The notes under the pieces are model-generated. The model saw nothing but the letters and a program-made list of their open reading frames with translations, had not been told where the DNA came from and searched no databases. The translations under genes and the position numbers were made by a program. Of a DNA stretch of 64,000 bases, positions 63,948 to 64,000 are shown piece by piece (position 1 is the stretch's first letter; every line of letters starts with the position of its first letter). The stretch comes from Pieris napi (taxonomy: Eukaryota > Arthropoda > Insecta > Lepidoptera > Pieridae). Location: assembly GCF_905475465.1 (NCBI RefSeq), contig NC_062256.1, positions 3,171,662 to 3,235,661 on the forward strand, written 5' to 3'.

Positions 63948-64000
63948 ATGGCAGACACACATGAAATTCAAATAGAGAACGCTCAATGTCAAATTCATAA
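63948..64000 (+). CDS. start of an unidentified gene, cut by the window edge
   Basis: A strong acceptor (TTTTTTATTGTCCACAG, AG at 63939-63940) is followed by ATTCAAA and ATG at 63948. The 17 complete codons read MADTHEIQIENAQCQIH and stay open to the window end. The ATG lies seven bases into the exon with a purine-rich context (AAAATGG), so an upstream 5' UTR exon is implied. Nothing in 17 residues identifies a family. It could be chance, but the acceptor, Kozak-like context and non-AT codon use favour a real first coding exon. Confidence 0.5.
   Translation, partial: MADTHEIQIENAQCQIH

Overview
The window is a stretch of insect nuclear genome, almost certainly from a moth or butterfly. It is AT-rich, its protein-coding genes are split by introns, and one of them is the Halloween-type ecdysteroid P450 spook. 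It is full of repeats of kinds I associate with Lepidoptera: tRNA-derived SINEs, short Helitrons ending in CTAG|T, non-LTR retrotransposon tails and many MITEs. The order is inferred from family resemblance; I cannot name a species.

Four host genes are supported. (1) At 186-1525 (+) are the last three coding exons of a gelsolin/villin-family actin-binding protein whose start lies upstream of the window. (2) At 4080-14218 (+) is a complete nine-exon yellow/major-royal-jelly-family gene encoding about 404 residues with a signal peptide. Every junction keeps frame, and its introns are packed with mobile elements. (3) At 27269-34184 (-) is a two-exon CYP307A (spook) gene of about 539 residues with a roughly 5.3 kb intron. 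It has a TATA box and an initiator-like CAGT at canonical spacing, which decides its start codon. (4) At 63948 (+), the first codons of an unidentified gene follow a splice acceptor and run off the window.

The rest is mobile DNA and its remains. 14.3-16.7 kb holds retroelement and SINE debris. 16.67-22.84 kb holds three PIF/Harbinger-type copies, two of them fused head to head into a 3.2 kb palindrome flanked by TTA. Each keeps remnants of a transposase N-terminus and a Myb/SANT-like protein but no DDE core. 23-26 kb holds a Helitron helicase end, a long-armed MITE and more SINEs. 34.3-43 kb is upstream of spook and holds Helitrons, a SINE split by a GC-rich hairpin-rich insert, a MITE split by a LINE, and a near-perfect 256 bp inverted repeat. 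43-63.9 kb has no recognisable host exon and is SINEs, LINE tails, MITEs and Helitrons separated by AT-rich sequence.

The host genes do not form a functional unit: an actin regulator, a secreted cuticle/pigment-family protein and a steroidogenic P450 are simply neighbours. The most informative features are several nested insertions with intact target-site duplications, which give a relative chronology; the structured GC-rich insert near 38.0 kb; and the young inverted repeat near 41.4 kb. I did not find a convincing new multi-gene system.
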